DNA from: Tannerella sp.
GTDB taxonomy: Bacteria > Bacteroidota > Bacteroidia > Bacteroidales > Tannerellaceae
NCBI GenBank assembly: GCA_031285685.1
Contig: JAITVS010000398.1
Span: forward strand, 1-40,440
Reading direction: 5' to 3'
Length of the DNA stretch: 40,440 nucleotides
The position numbers and the translations under genes were made by a program. The notes under the pieces are model-generated. The model saw only the letters and a list, made by a program, of their open reading frames with translations. It did no database searches and was not told where the DNA came from. Below, piece by piece: positions 26,706-35,606 of this stretch. Position 1 is the stretch's first letter, and each line of letters begins with the position of its first letter.

Positions 26706-27533
26706 TTATTCTTCTGAAGCCTCATCTTTTATTTCTGCCTCTTCCACCATCTCTTCAACAGCTTCTTCCGATTTTTTAGCACGTGTTTTACGTTCACGTT
26801 TTGGTGCTGCTTCAGCATCTCCGTCTTCTTTGTTTGCACGTTCGGCTTTACCCTCCTGGATTCCTTCCTGTATAGCTTTGCAAAGTGCTCCTAATATCAG
26901 TTCTACTGAATTTGTTGCATCATCGTTTGCCGGAATAACAAAATCCACATTGGATGGATCAGAATTGGTATCAATCATACCGAATACCGGTATACCGAGA
27001 CGGTTAGCTTCACGAACGGCAATATGTTCTTTCATTACGTCAACTACGAATAGTGCCGCAGGAAGACGGTTCAGGTCGGCAATAGAACCAAGGTTCTTCT
27101 CCAGTTTTGCGCGCTGACGTGTGATTTGCAGCTTCTCCCTCTTTGATAGATTGTCGAATGTACCGTCAGTGGACATTTTGTCGATAGTGGACATTTTTTT
27201 GACGGCTTTACGGATTGTCGGGAAGTTCGTTAACATACCACCCGGCCAACGTTCGATCACATAAGGCATATTAACTGATGCTGCCATGTCGGCAACGATT
27301 TGTTTAGCTTGTTTTTTGGTCGCAACGAAAAGGATTTTACGTCCCGATTTAGCGAGATTTTTCATCGCTTCCGCCGCTTCGTCTACTTTAGCAACTGTTT
27401 TATATAAATCAATGATATGAATACCATTGCGCTCCATGAATATGTAAGGAGCCATTGCAGGGTTCCATTTACTTTTTAAGTGCCCGAAATGAACACCTGC
27501 TTCTAATAACTGTTCAAAACTTACTCTTGACAT
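26706..27533 (-). CDS. rpsB: Ribosomal protein S2
   Basis: I start at ATG 27533, giving 275 residues; an ATG at 27578 would add 15 residues of Lys-rich sequence before the conserved MSRVSFEQLLEAGVHFGH. Other S2 landmarks are KWNPAMAPYIF, FVATKKQAKQ, RWPGGMLTNF and GIPVFGMIDTNSDPSNVDF with the IPANDDA motif. Residues about 237-275 are a charged, disordered tail typical of Bacteroidetes S2. It is first of the rpsB-tsf pair and probably also reached by transcription from rplM-rpsI. Confidence 0.97.
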   Translation of the reverse strand: MSRVSFEQLLEAGVHFGHLKSKWNPAMAPYIFMERNGIHIIDLYKTVAKVDEAAEAMKNLAKSGRKILFVATKKQAKQIVADMAASVNMPYVIERWPGGMLTNFPTIRKAVKKMSTIDKMSTDGTFDNLSKREKLQITRQRAKLEKNLGSIADLNRLPAALFVVDVMKEHIAVREANRLGIPVFGMIDTNSDPSNVDFVIPANDDATNSVELILGALCKAIQEGIQEGKAERANKEDGDAEAAPKRERKTRAKKSEEAVEEMVEEAEIKDEASEE

Positions 27534-27670
27534 TTTTTTGTTTTTAAATCGTTTACATTCTTTTTTGTTAAACACCAATTACCCGGTAGTTTCACGACAT
27601 TTCCGCATGCAGAAAAAATCCGGACAATTTAGATACTAAACGCATATTACTTGTAAGAGGCTCACAAATA

Positions 27671-28057
27671 TTAACGTTTACTGAACTGGAATCTCTTACG
27701 AGCTTTCGGTCTACCCGGCTTTTTACGTTCCACAGCACGAGGATCACGTGTCGTGAAACCTTCTGCCTTCAATGCGGGTTTAGATTCCGGATTGATTTTT
27801 ATCAATGCGCGGGTAATCGCTAAACGGGCTGCTTCAGATTGACCTTTGAAACCGCCGCCGAACAGATTGAGCTGAATGTCATACTGTTCTGCTACATTCA
27901 AAGTTGTCAAAGGTTGTTTTACAACGTACTGAAGGATTGATGAAGGAAAATAATTTGTTAAATCACGTTTGTTGATTGTGATTTTGCCGTTGCCTTCTTT
28001 TACATAAACGCGGGCTACTGCCGCTTTACGTCGTCCTATTGCATTTACAACTTCCAT
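27671..28057 (-). CDS. rpsI: Ribosomal protein S9
   Basis: The 128-residue protein carries the S9 start VNAIGRRKAAVARVYVKEG, the GGGFKGQSEAARLAITRAL core and a basic tail ending in RKRFQFSKR that reaches the P-site tRNA in the 30S subunit. It lies 5 bases after rplM on the same strand, the usual L13-S9 pair. Confidence 0.98.
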   Translation of the reverse strand: MEVVNAIGRRKAAVARVYVKEGNGKITINKRDLTNYFPSSILQYVVKQPLTTLNVAEQYDIQLNLFGGGFKGQSEAARLAITRALIKINPESKPALKAEGFTTRDPRAVERKKPGRPKARKRFQFSKR

Positions 28058-28062
28058 AATAA

Positions 28063-28518
28063 TTATTTAAGTGAATTTATATCTATTGATTTAGGCTGTT
28101 GTGCTTCATGTTTATGCTCGCTACCTGCGTATACATACAGGTTTCCAAGCAATTTAGCACCCAATTTGTTTTTAGGCAACATACCCTTCACTACTTTACG
28201 AAACAGGCGATCTTCACCTTTTTCTTTTAATTCGGCAGGAGTTGTTTCCTTTTGTCCTCCCGGATAACCTGAGTACGAATAATAAATACGGTCATCCCAT
28301 TTCTTTCCCGTTAAAACGGCTTTGTCTGCATTGATAATAATCACATTATCACCACAATCAACGTGCGGAGTGAAGTCTGGTTTGTGTTTTCCGCGCAAAA
28401 GTTTTGCCACTTTTGAGCCGATACGTCCAAGATGTTGACCTGTAGCGTCTACTACAATCCACTCTTTTTTTACAGTTGCTTTGTTTGCAGAAACGGTCTT
28501 ATAACTTAAAGTGTCCAC
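28063..28518 (-). CDS. rplM: Ribosomal protein L13
   Basis: This 151-residue 50S protein has the signature VDATGQHLGRIGSKVAKLLR, then KPDFTPHVDCGDNVIIINAD and RIYYSYSGYPGGQKE, and KGMLPKNKLG near residue 112. It is the first gene of a run that continues through rpsI toward rpsB and tsf. A canonical promoter lies about 100 bases upstream, with a leader carrying small inverted repeats. Confidence 0.98.
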   Translation of the reverse strand: MDTLSYKTVSANKATVKKEWIVVDATGQHLGRIGSKVAKLLRGKHKPDFTPHVDCGDNVIIINADKAVLTGKKWDDRIYYSYSGYPGGQKETTPAELKEKGEDRLFRKVVKGMLPKNKLGAKLLGNLYVYAGSEHKHEAQQPKSIDINSLK

Positions 28519-28571
28519 TGCTTAAAATTTTTAATTAGTTAATTAATAATTATTTATGTCGCTTTCCGATT

Positions 28572-28605
28572 GTAGTGTACTACGGGCATGTTGGCACAAA
28601 ACATG
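28572..28605 (-). ncRNA. Hairpin-bearing leader of rplM (candidate ribosomal-protein leader)
   Basis: Between the promoter and the rplM start, two inverted repeats are visible: GTAGT-GT-ACTAC at 28572-28583 and CATGTT/AACATG with a 7-base loop at 28587-28605. Leaders bound by the encoded ribosomal protein are common upstream of rplM, and an L13 leader class has been proposed for Bacteroidia. I cannot align this one to it. Confidence 0.35.
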
Positions 28606-28617
28606 AAAAACGGCTCG

Positions 28618-28648
28618 CAAAGGTACGGTTTTAGTCCGTAAAAACAAA
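28618..28648 (-). promoter_or_regulatory. Promoter of the rplM operon
   Basis: On the minus strand TTTG (28645-28648), 19 bases, then TACCTTTG (28618-28625): a perfect Bacteroidetes promoter. Transcription would begin near 28611, giving a leader of about 95 bases. Confidence 0.75.
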
Positions 28649-28859
28649 AATATTTTATTTATTTGTTGAAAAAATGATTTGCATAGTATAGTTTTTTTGT
28701 TTTTATGCTACTTTTGTGCGTTTTGTGTAAATTGATCATTGAAGGCGATACGACCGAAGGTTGCAAAAAAAGAGAGCGAAGCGACAGAAACAGCTTACCG
28801 CACGAAAAAAAATCATACATATAAATATTGATTAACTATTTATCAGAAAAAAGACGATT
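28649..28859. other. Remaining spacer between divergent rplM and the M81 peptidase gene
   Basis: Together with the rplM leader this is the only gene-free stretch over 300 bases (28519-28859). It is AT-rich and holds a -7-like TACTTTTG at 28709-28716 for the rightward gene. The 28738-28800 part is less AT-rich and has no stable hairpin or coding frame that I can support. Confidence 0.5.
28709..28716 (+). promoter_or_regulatory. -7 element before the M81 peptidase gene
   Basis: TACTTTTG matches TAnnTTTG. The nearest TTTG elements upstream are 9 and 27 bases away, outside the usual spacing, so this is a partial match. The leader would be about 140 bases. Confidence 0.35.
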
Positions 28860-30410
28860 ATGAAAAAAAACAGATTGCTGATTTTATTATTTGCGTTGTG
28901 TGCAATTTCAACAACGCATGTTTATTCTCAAAAGAAGCCTCGTGTTGCTATTGCGGGGATTGCGATTGAGTCAAGTACTTTTTCACCGGCATTGAGTGAT
29001 GAAAGTGCTTTTCGTAAAACTTCCGGGAATGCCATATTTAATTTATATCCGTTTTTGAAAGAAGGAACTCCTTTGCGTGAAAATGCGGAATGGTATCCTG
29101 CATTTATTGCCAGGGCAACTCCGGGCGGAGCGGTTCCGCGGGAAACATATGAATCATTGGTGAAACAGATTCTTGAGCCGTTAAAAGCGAATATGCCTTA
29201 CGATGCCATGTTTCTTGATATTCACGGAGCAATGAGTGTTGTCGGATTAGACGATCCGGAAGGGGATCTGATTGTGCGTATCCGCGAAGTGATAGGGACA
29301 GAACCCATCATTTCTACCTGCATGGATTTACATGGGAATGTGACCTGGAGACTTGCAGAAAATACAGATTTTATTACATGTTATCGTCTGGCTCCTCATG
29401 AAGATTCTATGGAATCAAGGGAAAGGGCGGTCACCAACCTTCTTGACCGGATTGAATCGGGAAAAGGTCGTCCGAAATATAAGGCATGGGTTCCCGTACC
29501 TATATTGTTAGCCGGCGAGCAAACCAGTACACGTGTGGAGCCGGCGAAGTCCCTGTATGCCATACTCGAACCGGCAACAGCACCGGAAGGTGTGCTGGAT
29601 GGTGGAATATGGATCGGATATGCATGGGCGGATGAGCCGCGAAACCGGGCTACGGTAATGATGACGGGCGATGACAAGGAACTGGTTACTATTACAGCGG
29701 AATATATTGCCAATTATTTCTGGAGTGTAAGAAATGATTTTGAATTTGTTGCGCCTACAGCTACGCTGGACGTTTGTCTGGAAAAAGCGATTGCCAGTGA
29801 TAAAAAGCCGTTTTTTATCAGTGATATGGGAGATAACCCGACGGCAGGTGGCGCAGGCGATGTGACATGGACTATCACGGAGTTGCTGAAACGTAATGAA
29901 TTTAAGACAGGAAATGGTAAAACGCTTATATATGCCTCTATACCCGGTCCGGAATTTGTCGCGAAAGCAATAAAAGCCGGGGTTGGAAATAAGGTGGAGG
30001 GAACTTCCGGGGCGAAGGTCGATAACCGTTATGCTCCTCCTGTTAAGCTGTCGGGAACTGTTACTTCAATATATCTGGATAATCCGGAAAATAAGGAGGT
30101 GGTTGTTAAAGTGGGGAGCATTTATGTTATCGTTACGGAAAAGCGGAAAGGATTCCATTTTGTGCGTGAGTTTGAGAAACATAACCTGGATCTGAGACAA
30201 GCTGATATCGTCGTTGTTAAATTAGGCTATCTTGTTCCGGAATTATTCGATATTCAGGCGGACTGGATGATGGCTCTTACGCTTGGAGGAGTGAATCAGG
30301 ATTTACCAAGCCTGCCTTATAAACGGATTGATCGGCCGATGTTTCCGTTGGATAAGGATATGGCTAAGCCGGATTTCTCCGTCAAATTGGTACCGTTTGT
30401 CGGAAATTGA
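28860..30410 (+). CDS. Secreted M81-family metallopeptidase (MlrC-like)
   Basis: The 516-residue protein begins with a signal peptide (MKKNRLLILLFALCAISTTH to about residue 23) and then KPRVAIAGIAIESSTFSP, the M81/MlrC start. Family landmarks are LDIHGAMSVVG and CMDLHGNVTW, which carry the metal His residues, and SDMGDNPTAGGAGD in the C-terminal domain. MlrC of Sphingomonas cleaves linearised microcystin fragments, but most family members are uncharacterised, so a general role in peptide or amide hydrolysis is all that can be said. Export to the periplasm or surface is unusual relative to many cytoplasmic members. Confidence 0.85.
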   Translation: MKKNRLLILLFALCAISTTHVYSQKKPRVAIAGIAIESSTFSPALSDESAFRKTSGNAIFNLYPFLKEGTPLRENAEWYPAFIARATPGGAVPRETYESLVKQILEPLKANMPYDAMFLDIHGAMSVVGLDDPEGDLIVRIREVIGTEPIISTCMDLHGNVTWRLAENTDFITCYRLAPHEDSMESRERAVTNLLDRIESGKGRPKYKAWVPVPILLAGEQTSTRVEPAKSLYAILEPATAPEGVLDGGIWIGYAWADEPRNRATVMMTGDDKELVTITAEYIANYFWSVRNDFEFVAPTATLDVCLEKAIASDKKPFFISDMGDNPTAGGAGDVTWTITELLKRNEFKTGNGKTLIYASIPGPEFVAKAIKAGVGNKVEGTSGAKVDNRYAPPVKLSGTVTSIYLDNPENKEVVVKVGSIYVIVTEKRKGFHFVREFEKHNLDLRQADIVVVKLGYLVPELFDIQADWMMALTLGGVNQDLPSLPYKRIDRPMFPLDKDMAKPDFSVKLVPFVGN

Positions 30411-30429
30411 ATTGTCCGTATTTTTCATA

Positions 30430-30466
30430 ACAAAAAAAGATGTCGGTTTCAGGCATCTTTTTTTGT
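30430..30466 (+). terminator. Terminator after the M81 peptidase gene
   Basis: ACAAAAAAAGATG (30430-30442) pairs perfectly with CATCTTTTTTTGT (30454-30466) around an 11-base loop, with the T-run inside the descending arm. A/T-rich arms also make it plausible in reverse. Confidence 0.85.
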
Positions 30467-30602
30467 GTTGGAATGAAGATCGGCCCTTTTTCGGATGATA
30501 GAATTTTAATGATAAATACCCTGCAGGAGTAAACAGGGGTTTCATTCGTTGTTGAAAACTTTATTATGAAAGCTTCTATTTTATCATTAATTTTGCAACG
30601 AT

Positions 30603-33600
30603 ATGGAACCATTTATACACTTACATGTACATACGCAGTTTTCGTTGCTTGACGGGCAGGCGCCTATTGATGCACTGATAGAAAAAGCTCAGTATGACGG
30701 GATGAAAGCGCTCGCTGTAACCGATCATGGGAATATGTTCGGCACAAAAGAATTTTTTAATAAAGTCTAGAAAAAGAACAGCAAGCATTTAGGAATCGTA
30801 AAGGATTGCGAAAAAGAACTGCAGCAGTTACTCGGAAAGGCAAATCCGACGGAAGAGGAAGATGAAAGGATAAAAAAACTGTCCAGGAAAATACATGAAG
30901 AAAAAGAACATCTGTTTAAACCGATCATTGGTTGCGAATGTTACTGCGCGCGCAACGGAAGACATAGCAAAGCCGGAAAGGAAGATCTTAGCGGTTGGCA
31001 TATTCTTCTTCTTGCAAAAACGTTGAAAGGTTATAAAAACCTGATAAAAATGGTTTCATCTTCCTGGACGGAAGGCTTTTACGGCCGTCCGCGTATTGAT
31101 AAGGAATTACTTGAAGAATATCATGAAGATATTATAGCCTGTTCTGCTTGTCTGGCCGGAGAGGTGCCGCGTTATATTCAGAACGGTGATATGCGGAAAG
31201 CTGAAGAATCGGTTCTGTGGTTTAAAAATTTGTTTGGGGATGATTATTATCTGGAACTTCAACGCCATGAAACGCATGATCCGGATGCGGCACAGGATGT
31301 TTATCCGCGGCAGGTTGAAGTGAATAAGGCGCTTATCGAAATAGCCCGTAAGCATAATATTAAACTGATAGCGACGAACGATGTTCATTTTGTGAATGAA
31401 AAAGATGCGGCTGCGCATGAGATCTTACTTTGCCTTAGTACGAACAAAACGATCAATGATCCGAACCGTATGCGTTACAGTCGTCAGGAATGGCTGAAGA
31501 CAACAGCGGAAATGAATGCCATATTCTCCGATATCCCGGAAGCTCTTGGTAATACGCTTGAAATTGCGGATAAGGTAGAATTTTATGACATAGACTCCCC
31601 AGCGCTGATGCCTTTTTTTGAGATAGATGCTTCATTCGGAACGGAAGATGAATATCGTGAGAAGTATGAAGAGAAAGATCTTATGGCTGAATTCGGTGAG
31701 AAAAATTATCTCCGGCTTGGCGGATATGAAAAGGCGATACGGATAAAACTGGAAGCTGACTATCTGGCGCATCTTACTCATGAAAAAGCCCATGATCGTT
31801 ATGGCGACAATTTGTCTGATGAAATAAAAGAGCGTATTGAGTTTGAACTTAATACAATGAAAACAATGGGTTTTCCTGGATACTTCCTGATTGTTCAGGA
31901 TTTTATCTCGGCTGCGAGGGAAATGGGAGTTGCGGTTGGTCCGGGGCGAGGTTCCGCTGCGGGATCGGTGGTCGCTTACTGTCTGGGAATAACGGATATT
32001 GACCCGATAGCATATGATTTGCTGTTTGAGCGTTTTCTGAATCCCGACCGTATATCGATGCCTGATATTGATATTGATTTTGACGACGACGGGCGGGGTG
32101 ATGTATTGAAATGGGTCACGGATAAGTACGGATATAGCCGTGTGGCACATATCATAACTTATGGTACGATGGCGTCAAAAATGGCAATAAAGGATGTTGC
32201 CCGTGTATTGGAGTTGCCGCTATCGGAATCAAATCGGCTGGCAAAGCTGGTTCCGGATCGTATGCCCGAGATTGACGGCCAGTCCGTGAAACTGAATCTT
32301 GCCAATTGCCTGAAGTATCTGCCGGAATTCAAGGCGGAATTGGGAGGGGGGAATCCTCTGATAAAAAAGACGCTGGAGTTTGCGTGCCAGTTGGAAGGAA
32401 CTGTTCGTAACACAGGTGTTCATGCCTGTGGTATTATCATCGGACGTCAGGATATTTCCGATATTGTACCTGTTTCGACCGCCGATGATAAAGAAACCGG
32501 GGAGACGCTTCTTGTGACACAATACGAGGGCTCTGTTATTGAAGATACGGGACTTATTAAAATGGACTTTCTCGGTCTTAAAACGCTGTCTATCATTAAA
32601 GAAGCTATTGAAAATGTAAAGCAGACCACTGGTGTGGAGATAGATATAGACCATATTGATATAGAGGACGAGAAGACCTACCAGTTGTATTGCCAGGGAA
32701 AAACGACTGCTACATTCCAGTTTGAGTCCGCCGGTATGCAGAAATACCTGAAAGAATTACAGCCATCCAAGTTTGAGGATCTGATTGCGATGAATGCTTT
32801 ATATCGCCCGGGGCCGATGGATTATATCCCTTCGTTTATCGCACGTAAACACGGTCGTTCGGAAATTGCTTACGATATTCCTATTATGGAACGATATCTG
32901 AAAGATACGTACGGTATTACAGTTTATCAGGAGCAGGTCATGCTTCTGTCACGTCTGCTTGCCGGATTTACCCGCGGCGAGAGTGATACCCTGCGTAAGG
33001 CGATGGGTAAGAAGCAAAAAGACAAAATGGAAGAACTGAAGGAAAAATTTTTTACCGGAGGCGAATCAAACGGATATAAGCGTAAAACGCTTGAGAAAAT
33101 ATGGGGTGACTGGGAAAAATTTGCATCTTATGCATTCAATAAAAGTCATGCGACATGTTATTCGTGGGTAGCTTATCAGACGGCCTACCTGAAAGCTCAC
33201 TATCCTTCGGAATACATGGCTGCAGTGTTGAGTCGTAACCTGTCCAATATAAAGGAAATAACGAAGTCGATGGATGAGTGCCGGGCCATGGGGTTGCAGG
33301 TTCTCGGTCCTGATGTCAATGAGTCGCACCGAAAGTTCGGTGTGAATAAAAAAGGAGATATGCGTTTTGGACTTGCCGCGGTTAAGGGAGTAGGCGAGGG
33401 TGCTGTCCTGAATATCATAGATGAGCGTGAGAAAAACGGCCCGTATAAAGATATTTATGATTTTATAGAACGGATAAATCTTTCTGCGTGTAATAAAAAA
33501 GTGATTGAAAGCCTTGCTCTCTCCGGAGCTTTTGATAATCTCGGGGTACGCCGTGAGCCGTTTGTTATACCGAATGAAAAAGGTGAAACCTTTACGGAGA

Positions 33601-34370
33601 TCATATCACGTTATGGAACGAAATTTCAGATGGACAAACAAATGGCGACCAATTCTCTATTCGGAACGGATGATGCTGTTGATATTGCAAAGCCGGATGT
33701 GTTCAAATGTGAGGAATGGAGCGATCTGGAGCGCCTGAATAAAGAGAAGGAATTGATCGGCATCTATCTTTCCGCTCATCCGCTGGATGCATATCGCGTG
33801 ATTCTGACTTCCGTTTGTAATACCGGAATGGCTGAAATAAACGAACGTGAAGAATTGAGAAACAAGGAATTATTACTGGGAGGGATTGTTACCGGATTCC
33901 GCGAAGGGACAACCAAACGCGGTAGTCCATATGGAATCCTTACCGTGGAAGACTTTACCGGCAGTGGTGATATTCCTCTTTTTGGAAATGATTATATCAA
34001 CTATGGTAAGTTTGGCCGGTTGGGCATGTATCTGTTTATCAGAGCTGCGGTTGAACCTCGTAGTGCACATATCGGCACTCTTGATTTTAAGATCAAAATG
34101 ATAACTCTTCTGCAGGATGAGAAAGATAAATTGATTGAAAAATTGAGTATACTGTTGCCTGTTAGTGAATTAACTGCTGCACTGGTGGAAGAGTTTCGTA
34201 TTATCTTTAAAGATAACCGCGGAAAGACGACATTACATTTCGATATTGTGGATGATGAACAAAGAAATGTGTCTGTGAATATGTATTCAAAAACCCATGG
34301 AATTGAAGTCACTCAAAAACTTATAGATATGCTTGGCGATATGGAAAATGTTCATTATAGAATAAATTGA
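30603..34370 (+). CDS. dnaE: DNA polymerase III alpha subunit, interrupted by an in-frame TAG at codon 56
   Basis: Reading from ATG 30603, the frame gives 1,255 codons of replicative polymerase, with one TAG at 30768-30770. Before it is the PHP-domain start (PFIHLHVHTQFSLLDG, then AVTDHGNMFGTKEFFNKV); after it the same frame continues (KKNSKHLGIVKDCEKELQ) without any shift. Downstream motifs are intact: SACLAGEVPRYI, the catalytic GPGRGSAAGSVVAYCLGI and PDIDIDFDDDGRGDVLKW aspartates, NTGVHACGIIIG, the helix-hairpin-helix region and an OB-fold near residue 1010-1080 (LLLGGIVTGFREGTTKRGSP). A protein begun after the stop, for example TTG 31023 or ATG 31050, would lack most of the PHP domain. 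Trx follows 23 bases after the stop. Identity is secure; whether the gene is expressed whole is not. Confidence 0.88.
30768..30770 (+). other. In-frame amber codon within dnaE
   Basis: The bases read AAA GTC TAG AAA AAG, codons 54-58 of the dnaE frame. TAG is also the natural stop of the nucleotidyltransferase gene (16338-16340) and of the ECF sigma gene (35508-35510), so general reassignment of TAG is unlikely. Confidence 0.9.
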
Positions 34371-34393
34371 TAACTTTATAAATTGATTAAATT

Positions 34394-34708
34394 ATGGCAT
34401 TAGTAGTAACAGATGAAAATTACAAGGAATTGTTGAACGGGGACAAGCCTGTTGTTTTGGATTTTTGGGCGGAATGGTGCGGACCATGCCGTATGGTAGG
34501 ACCAATCATTGATGAATTGGCTACAGAGTATGAAGGACGTGTTGTAATGGGAAAAGTGGATGTTGATGATAATAATGATATTGTCTCTGAGTATGGTATA
34601 CGTAATATCCCTACCGTTCTGTTTTTTAAAGGAGGACAACTTGTCGATAAACAGGTGGGTGCGGCAGGAAAAGAAGCTTTTAAAGAAAAGATCGATAAAC
34701 TGCTTTAA
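34394..34708 (+). CDS. trxA: Thioredoxin
   Basis: The 104-residue protein is a classic cytoplasmic thioredoxin: FWAEWCGPCRMVGPII carries the redox pair Cys29 and Cys32, and NIPTVLFFKGGQ holds the cis-proline. There is no signal peptide. It reduces disulfides in cytoplasmic proteins using thioredoxin reductase. It lies 23 bases after dnaE and is probably on the same transcript; a hairpin terminator follows. Confidence 0.96.
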   Translation: MALVVTDENYKELLNGDKPVVLDFWAEWCGPCRMVGPIIDELATEYEGRVVMGKVDVDDNNDIVSEYGIRNIPTVLFFKGGQLVDKQVGAAGKEAFKEKIDKLL

Positions 34709-34736
34709 AAAGAATAAATTGCTTTAGTTTTGGTTG

Positions 34737-34779
34737 ACAGAGGTGCTTTTTCTTTTTTTGAGAAGGTTCCTCTGTTTTT
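34737..34779 (+). terminator. Terminator after trxA
   Basis: ACAGAGG (34737-34743) pairs with CCTCTGT (34769-34775); inside it CTTTTTC pairs with GAGAAGG allowing G-U pairs. A T-run follows the descending arm. Confidence 0.75.
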
Positions 34780-34878
34780 ATTTGTTTTTGCAATCTGTTT
34801 ATAAATAAGGAATATTTACGGTCTTACTTATGAATAAAACCATGATCAATAGTTTTTTGTCTGAAAAAATAAACGAAT

Positions 34879-34908
34879 ATTTGCCGAATTAATATTAATC
34901 CGGCAAAT
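34879..34908. repeat. Near-perfect 30-base palindrome upstream of the ECF sigma gene
   Basis: ATTTGCCG (34879-34886) and CGGCAAAT (34901-34908) flank a centre ATTAATATTAAT that is itself a palindrome; only one base pair, A87 against C900, is mismatched. It ends 20 bases before the sigma-factor ATG. It has no T-run, so it may be an operator or a leader hairpin rather than a terminator. Confidence 0.6.
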
Positions 34909-34928
34909 AAGTTATTGGTAGTTTGTAT

Positions 34929-35510
34929 ATGAAAAATATCAATATGAATAATATGACAAGTTTTGAGCAGCTTTATTTGTCATATTATCCGAAGTTGGTT
35001 CGTTTTTCCAAAGAATATGTTTTGTCGGAAGAAGATGCGGAAAATATAGTTCAGGATGTTTTTCTGATTTTCTGGGAGCAAAAAGAACAATTGCCTTATC
35101 TTCGGAATATACCCTCTTACCTGTTTAAGCTGACAAAGAATAAAAGTATTGATTTTCTGCGTCATAAGATGATAAGTGCAGAAAAACAGAAACAATTATA
35201 CGAATTACAAATGCATGAATTACAATACCGATTGTATGCTATGGAACAATTCGGGGAAAATGTTCTGTATGAAAAAGAATTAAATGCAATCATACATCAG
35301 GCCATACAATCACTTCCCCAAAAATGTCGGGAGATTTTTATTTTAAGCCGGTTTGACGAGTTAAGCCAACAGGAAATCGCCGATAAATACAGTATCTCCG
35401 TCAGTACGGTGAATAACCAGATAACCAAAGCCCTGAAGATATTAAAGGAACAATTGAAAGATATTTTAAAAGATTACTTGTATATCTTTATCTTTTTAGG
35501 GCTTCTGTAG
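34929..35510 (+). CDS. ECF-type RNA polymerase sigma-70 factor
   Basis: I start at ATG 34929 (193 residues); TTG 34923 and later ATGs are also in frame. Region 2 spans about residues 13-80: LYLSYYPKLVRFSKEYVLSE, then DAENIVQDVFLIFWE, the core-binding and -10 recognition part. Region 4 spans about 125-175: LPQKCREIFILSRFDELSQQ and EIADKYSISVSTVNNQITKA, a helix-turn-helix for the -35. There is no extra C-terminal domain. It belongs to the SusC-linked ECF group of Bacteroidetes and pairs with the FecR gene 96 bases downstream. It would direct transcription of the SusC-SusD locus when its anti-sigma releases it. It ends with TAG. Confidence 0.93.
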   Translation: MKNINMNNMTSFEQLYLSYYPKLVRFSKEYVLSEEDAENIVQDVFLIFWEQKEQLPYLRNIPSYLFKLTKNKSIDFLRHKMISAEKQKQLYELQMHELQYRLYAMEQFGENVLYEKELNAIIHQAIQSLPQKCREIFILSRFDELSQQEIADKYSISVSTVNNQITKALKILKEQLKDILKDYLYIFIFLGLL

Positions 35511-35606
35511 CCATATTGTCTGCAATTCATATTATTTAACACATTTCCGGTAGTTATAAAATCGGTTTCATTCGACTTGAATATATAACGATTGAAAAAT
35601 GAAGCC

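Noticed and set aside
30518-30540. CCCTG/CAGGG inverted repeat upstream of dnaE as a terminator or riboswitch
   Set aside because: Only five pairs with a 10-base loop and no extension; chance is likely.
30588-30595. TAATTTTG as a dnaE promoter giving a leaderless mRNA
   Set aside because: The -7 match is good but no TTG/TTTG lies 19-21 bases upstream, so I do not list it as a promoter.
30603-34370. TAG reassigned as a sense codon in this genome
   Set aside because: TAG is the natural stop of two other genes here, and only one in-frame TAG was found in any long coding frame.
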